64,000 bases of DNA from Dissulfurispira thermophila (lineage in GTDB: Bacteria > Nitrospirota > Thermodesulfovibrionia > Thermodesulfovibrionales > Dissulfurispiraceae). The notes under the pieces are model-generated. The model searched no databases. It was given only the letters and a program-made list of their open reading frames with translations, and had not been told where the DNA came from. Of this stretch, positions 62,432-64,000 are shown piece after piece (position 1 is the stretch's first letter; each line of letters begins with the position of its first letter). Made by a program: the position numbers and the translations under genes. The stretch is taken from assembly GCF_014701235.1 (NCBI RefSeq), contig NZ_AP022873.1, forward strand, positions 372,001 to 436,000, written 5' to 3'.

Positions 62432-63055
62432 TTATCTTTTTTCGGGCCACTCACATTCTTCATACAAAATACACTTCCCACATTTCGGATTTTTTGCTGT
62501 GCATGTCTCCCTCCCATGCAAGATTAAAGCAAGGCTGAATGATGTCCATTTGTCATTTGGGATCTGCATCATGAGTTCTTGTTCTACTTTTTCTGGATTG
62601 TTTGAATGGGCAATGCCAAGACGATTGCTTATGCGCAGGACATGCGTATCAACAGGTATTGCCTGTTTTCCAAAGGCATTCCCTAAAATAACATTGGCTG
62701 TTTTTCTGCCAACACCATGGAGTGTCAGAAGTTCTTCCATTGTTTGAGGAACCTTTCCATGAAAATCCTTTATCAGTTTTTTTGAACACTCAATGATCAT
62801 CCTTGCCTTGTTTTTATAATATGTTATTGAGCTTATAGCATGTTCAAGTGTTTTAGCATCTGCATTTGCAAAGTCTTCAGGGGTTTTATATTTCTTGAAC
62901 AGTTTTTCTGTCACAACATTTACCTTTACATCTGTGCATTGTGCCGAAAGTATCGTGGCAATAAGGAGTTCGAATGGATTTGTGAAATTAAGGGCAATCC
63001 GCGGGTGTGGGTATTTTTTTAATAGAAGCTCTGTTATTTTTTTAGCGTTTGCCAT
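62432..63055 (-). CDS. nth: Endonuclease III
   Basis: A 207-residue base-excision glycosylase/AP lyase for oxidised pyrimidines. The helix-hairpin-helix LTLHGVGRKTANVILGNAF holds the catalytic lysine (GVGRKTA), and VDTHVLRISNRLG the catalytic aspartate. The C-terminal C-x6-C-x2-C-x5-C (CTAKNPKCGKCILYEEC) ligates a [4Fe-4S] cluster. It is coupled to the upstream hydrolase gene through TAATG at 63053-63057. Confidence 0.97.
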   Translation of the reverse strand: MANAKKITELLLKKYPHPRIALNFTNPFELLIATILSAQCTDVKVNVVTEKLFKKYKTPEDFANADAKTLEHAISSITYYKNKARMIIECSKKLIKDFHGKVPQTMEELLTLHGVGRKTANVILGNAFGKQAIPVDTHVLRISNRLGIAHSNNPEKVEQELMMQIPNDKWTSFSLALILHGRETCTAKNPKCGKCILYEECEWPEKR

Positions 63056-63765
63056 TATTCCTCATTTAGTATTACAACCTCTATTTTGCCTTTCAGTCCT
63101 TCCCTGAATCGCTTTGCATCATTTATATCTCCAACAATTGAGCCATAATGCATTGGTATAGCAATCCTCGGATTGATGGTTATTGCTGCTTGAACAGCCT
63201 CTTCTGCTGTCATAACATATGTTCCAGAAACAGGAAGTAGGGCAATGTCGATATTTTTGAATGTCTTCATTTCAGGTATATAATCTGTATCTCCTGCAAT
63301 GTATATCCTTTGCCCATTTGCCGTGAAAATGTATCCAACCCATCCTTTATCTTTTGTATGGAACTGTTTGTTTGTGTTATAGGCAGGTACAGCTTCTATT
63401 TCAATTCCACTCACATTTATTTTATCGCCAGGTCTGACAATCTTAATATTACCTGATATTTTCTTTGCACAATCTCCTGTCGTAACTATCACTGTATTTG
63501 GCCCTTGAATCTTTTTTACATCCTCAGGTGAACAGTGATCATAATGCTCATGTGTTATGAGTATTATATCTGCTGAATCTTTCTTTTTAATCTTAAACGG
63601 ATCAGTGAAAATAACTTTCTCACCTGTTATTTTGAATGTGTCATGTCCAAGATAGTGGATGTTTTTTACCATAACTTTTACCTCCTTTTTCTCTGAAAAT
63701 GTTGTTGCTGGGATTAAAAAGATGCAATTGACTGCTATTAATATTCCATAAAATAATTTCTTCAT
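63055..63765 (-). CDS. Exported metallo-beta-lactamase-fold hydrolase
   Basis: A 236-residue protein with a signal peptide (KKLFYGILIAVNCIFLIPATTFS). The MBL-fold motif is complete: ITHEHYDHCSPEDV (HxHxDH), followed by IAGDTDYIPEM and IPMHYGSIVGD as later metal ligands. It resembles UPF0173/UlaG-like metal-dependent hydrolases, which are usually cytoplasmic; here a signal peptide has been added. The substrate is unknown. It starts at ATG 63765 after GGGAGGGGG. Confidence 0.87.
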   Translation of the reverse strand: MKKLFYGILIAVNCIFLIPATTFSEKKEVKVMVKNIHYLGHDTFKITGEKVIFTDPFKIKKKDSADIILITHEHYDHCSPEDVKKIQGPNTVIVTTGDCAKKISGNIKIVRPGDKINVSGIEIEAVPAYNTNKQFHTKDKGWVGYIFTANGQRIYIAGDTDYIPEMKTFKNIDIALLPVSGTYVMTAEEAVQAAITINPRIAIPMHYGSIVGDINDAKRFREGLKGKIEVVILNEE

Positions 63766-64000
63766 ACCCCCTCCCGTGTTTTTTGAAATTATATCATAAA
63801 TTTTGATACTTTATTTTTTATAATTCGATATGCTATATTTATCTTTCCCAGCTTACAGGGTTTTATATAATACTATCTTTTATAGACTTGACAAAAACGA
63901 ATTTCTCTGGTAAGCTTAACAGGTTTTTCCGATAAATCGGAAATTTTTCAATGGTAATAGTTTGGCAGCAATTTTTTGGAGTGTATTAACTTTAATATGG
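63766..64000 (+). promoter_or_regulatory. Gene-free end of window with promoter and perfect palindrome
   Basis: No gene is seen. TTGACA (63888-63893) with TAAGCT (63911-63916, 17-bp spacer) forms a rightward promoter candidate. About 10 bases further lies TTTCCGATAAATCGGAAA (63926-63943), a perfect 8-bp inverted repeat with a 2-base centre, well placed to be an operator for a gene beyond the window. Confidence 0.5.

Overview
The window is AT-rich (roughly 38 % GC by eye) bacterial chromosome from a Gram-negative, most likely anaerobic organism. The gene set fits the Nitrospirota (Thermodesulfovibrionia-like) best: a PilMNOPQ type IV pilus operon, TonB, SurA, a two-subunit pyruvate carboxylase, citramalate synthase, a geranylgeranyl-reductase-type flavoprotein, a lone HypE, and an ApgM-like gene inside a threonine operon. 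The taxon is an inference from gene content; no rRNA or other marker RNA is present. I found no tRNA, rRNA or CRISPR array.

Bases 1-11,000 are accessory DNA. A five-gene, translationally coupled type I restriction operon runs rightward: hsdM (cut by the window edge), a RloC/PrrC-like ATPase with a candidate anticodon-nuclease tail, hsdS, a RhuM-Fic protein and hsdR. The hsdS carries two DNA-identical target-recognition domains. Its 5' part and the gene before it are clearly richer in GC than the rest of the window. Next come a vapBC pair with a palindromic operator, a second frameshifted hsdM, and a DUF4160/DUF2442 pair boxed between two 83-bp direct repeats that copy the start and promoter of that hsdM.

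Bases 11,000-29,400 are mostly metabolic and stress genes: a Na+/Ca2+-type exchanger, a B12-radical-SAM enzyme, htpX-purE, a LysR regulator divergent from pycA-pycB, a carbonic anhydrase/YqhA/zinc-ribbon/PGPGW set, a Ca2+/Mn2+-type P-type ATPase, purC, mazG, csp, lipA and an AlaC-type aminotransferase. Two yybP-ykoY (Mn2+) riboswitches with mutually exclusive terminators precede htpX and the carbonic anhydrase.

Bases 29,400-41,000 form an aspartate-family block: homoserine dehydrogenase, a TusA-like protein, a MoeB/ThiF-type E1, a JAMM protease, a divergent threonine synthase, a ThiS/MoaD-type carrier ending in GGK, a stand-alone NIL protein, a second canonical threonine synthase, an ApgM-like putative homoserine kinase, aspartate kinase and citramalate synthase. 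I read the middle genes as a candidate protein-thiocarboxylate route to homocysteine using O-phosphohomoserine, by analogy with Mycobacterium CysO/CysM/Mec+ and Wolinella HcyS/HcyD/HcyF. This is the best candidate for an undescribed system here.

Bases 41,000-64,000 hold an EF-G paralogue, two-gene DUF4258/DUF2283 toxin-antitoxin-like modules (one intact here; one frameshifted in a G7 tract near 37.4 kb), argH, a lipoprotein, hypE, surA-like, rluB, aspS, pilMNOPQ and, on the minus strand, DUF3553, tonB, a flavoprotein, uspA, galT, coaX, birA, nth and a metallo-hydrolase. Short palindromic repeats and wordy low-complexity tracts recur throughout and in several places have become part of coding sequence (CoaX C-terminus, HypE, Hom, PycB, the P-type ATPase).
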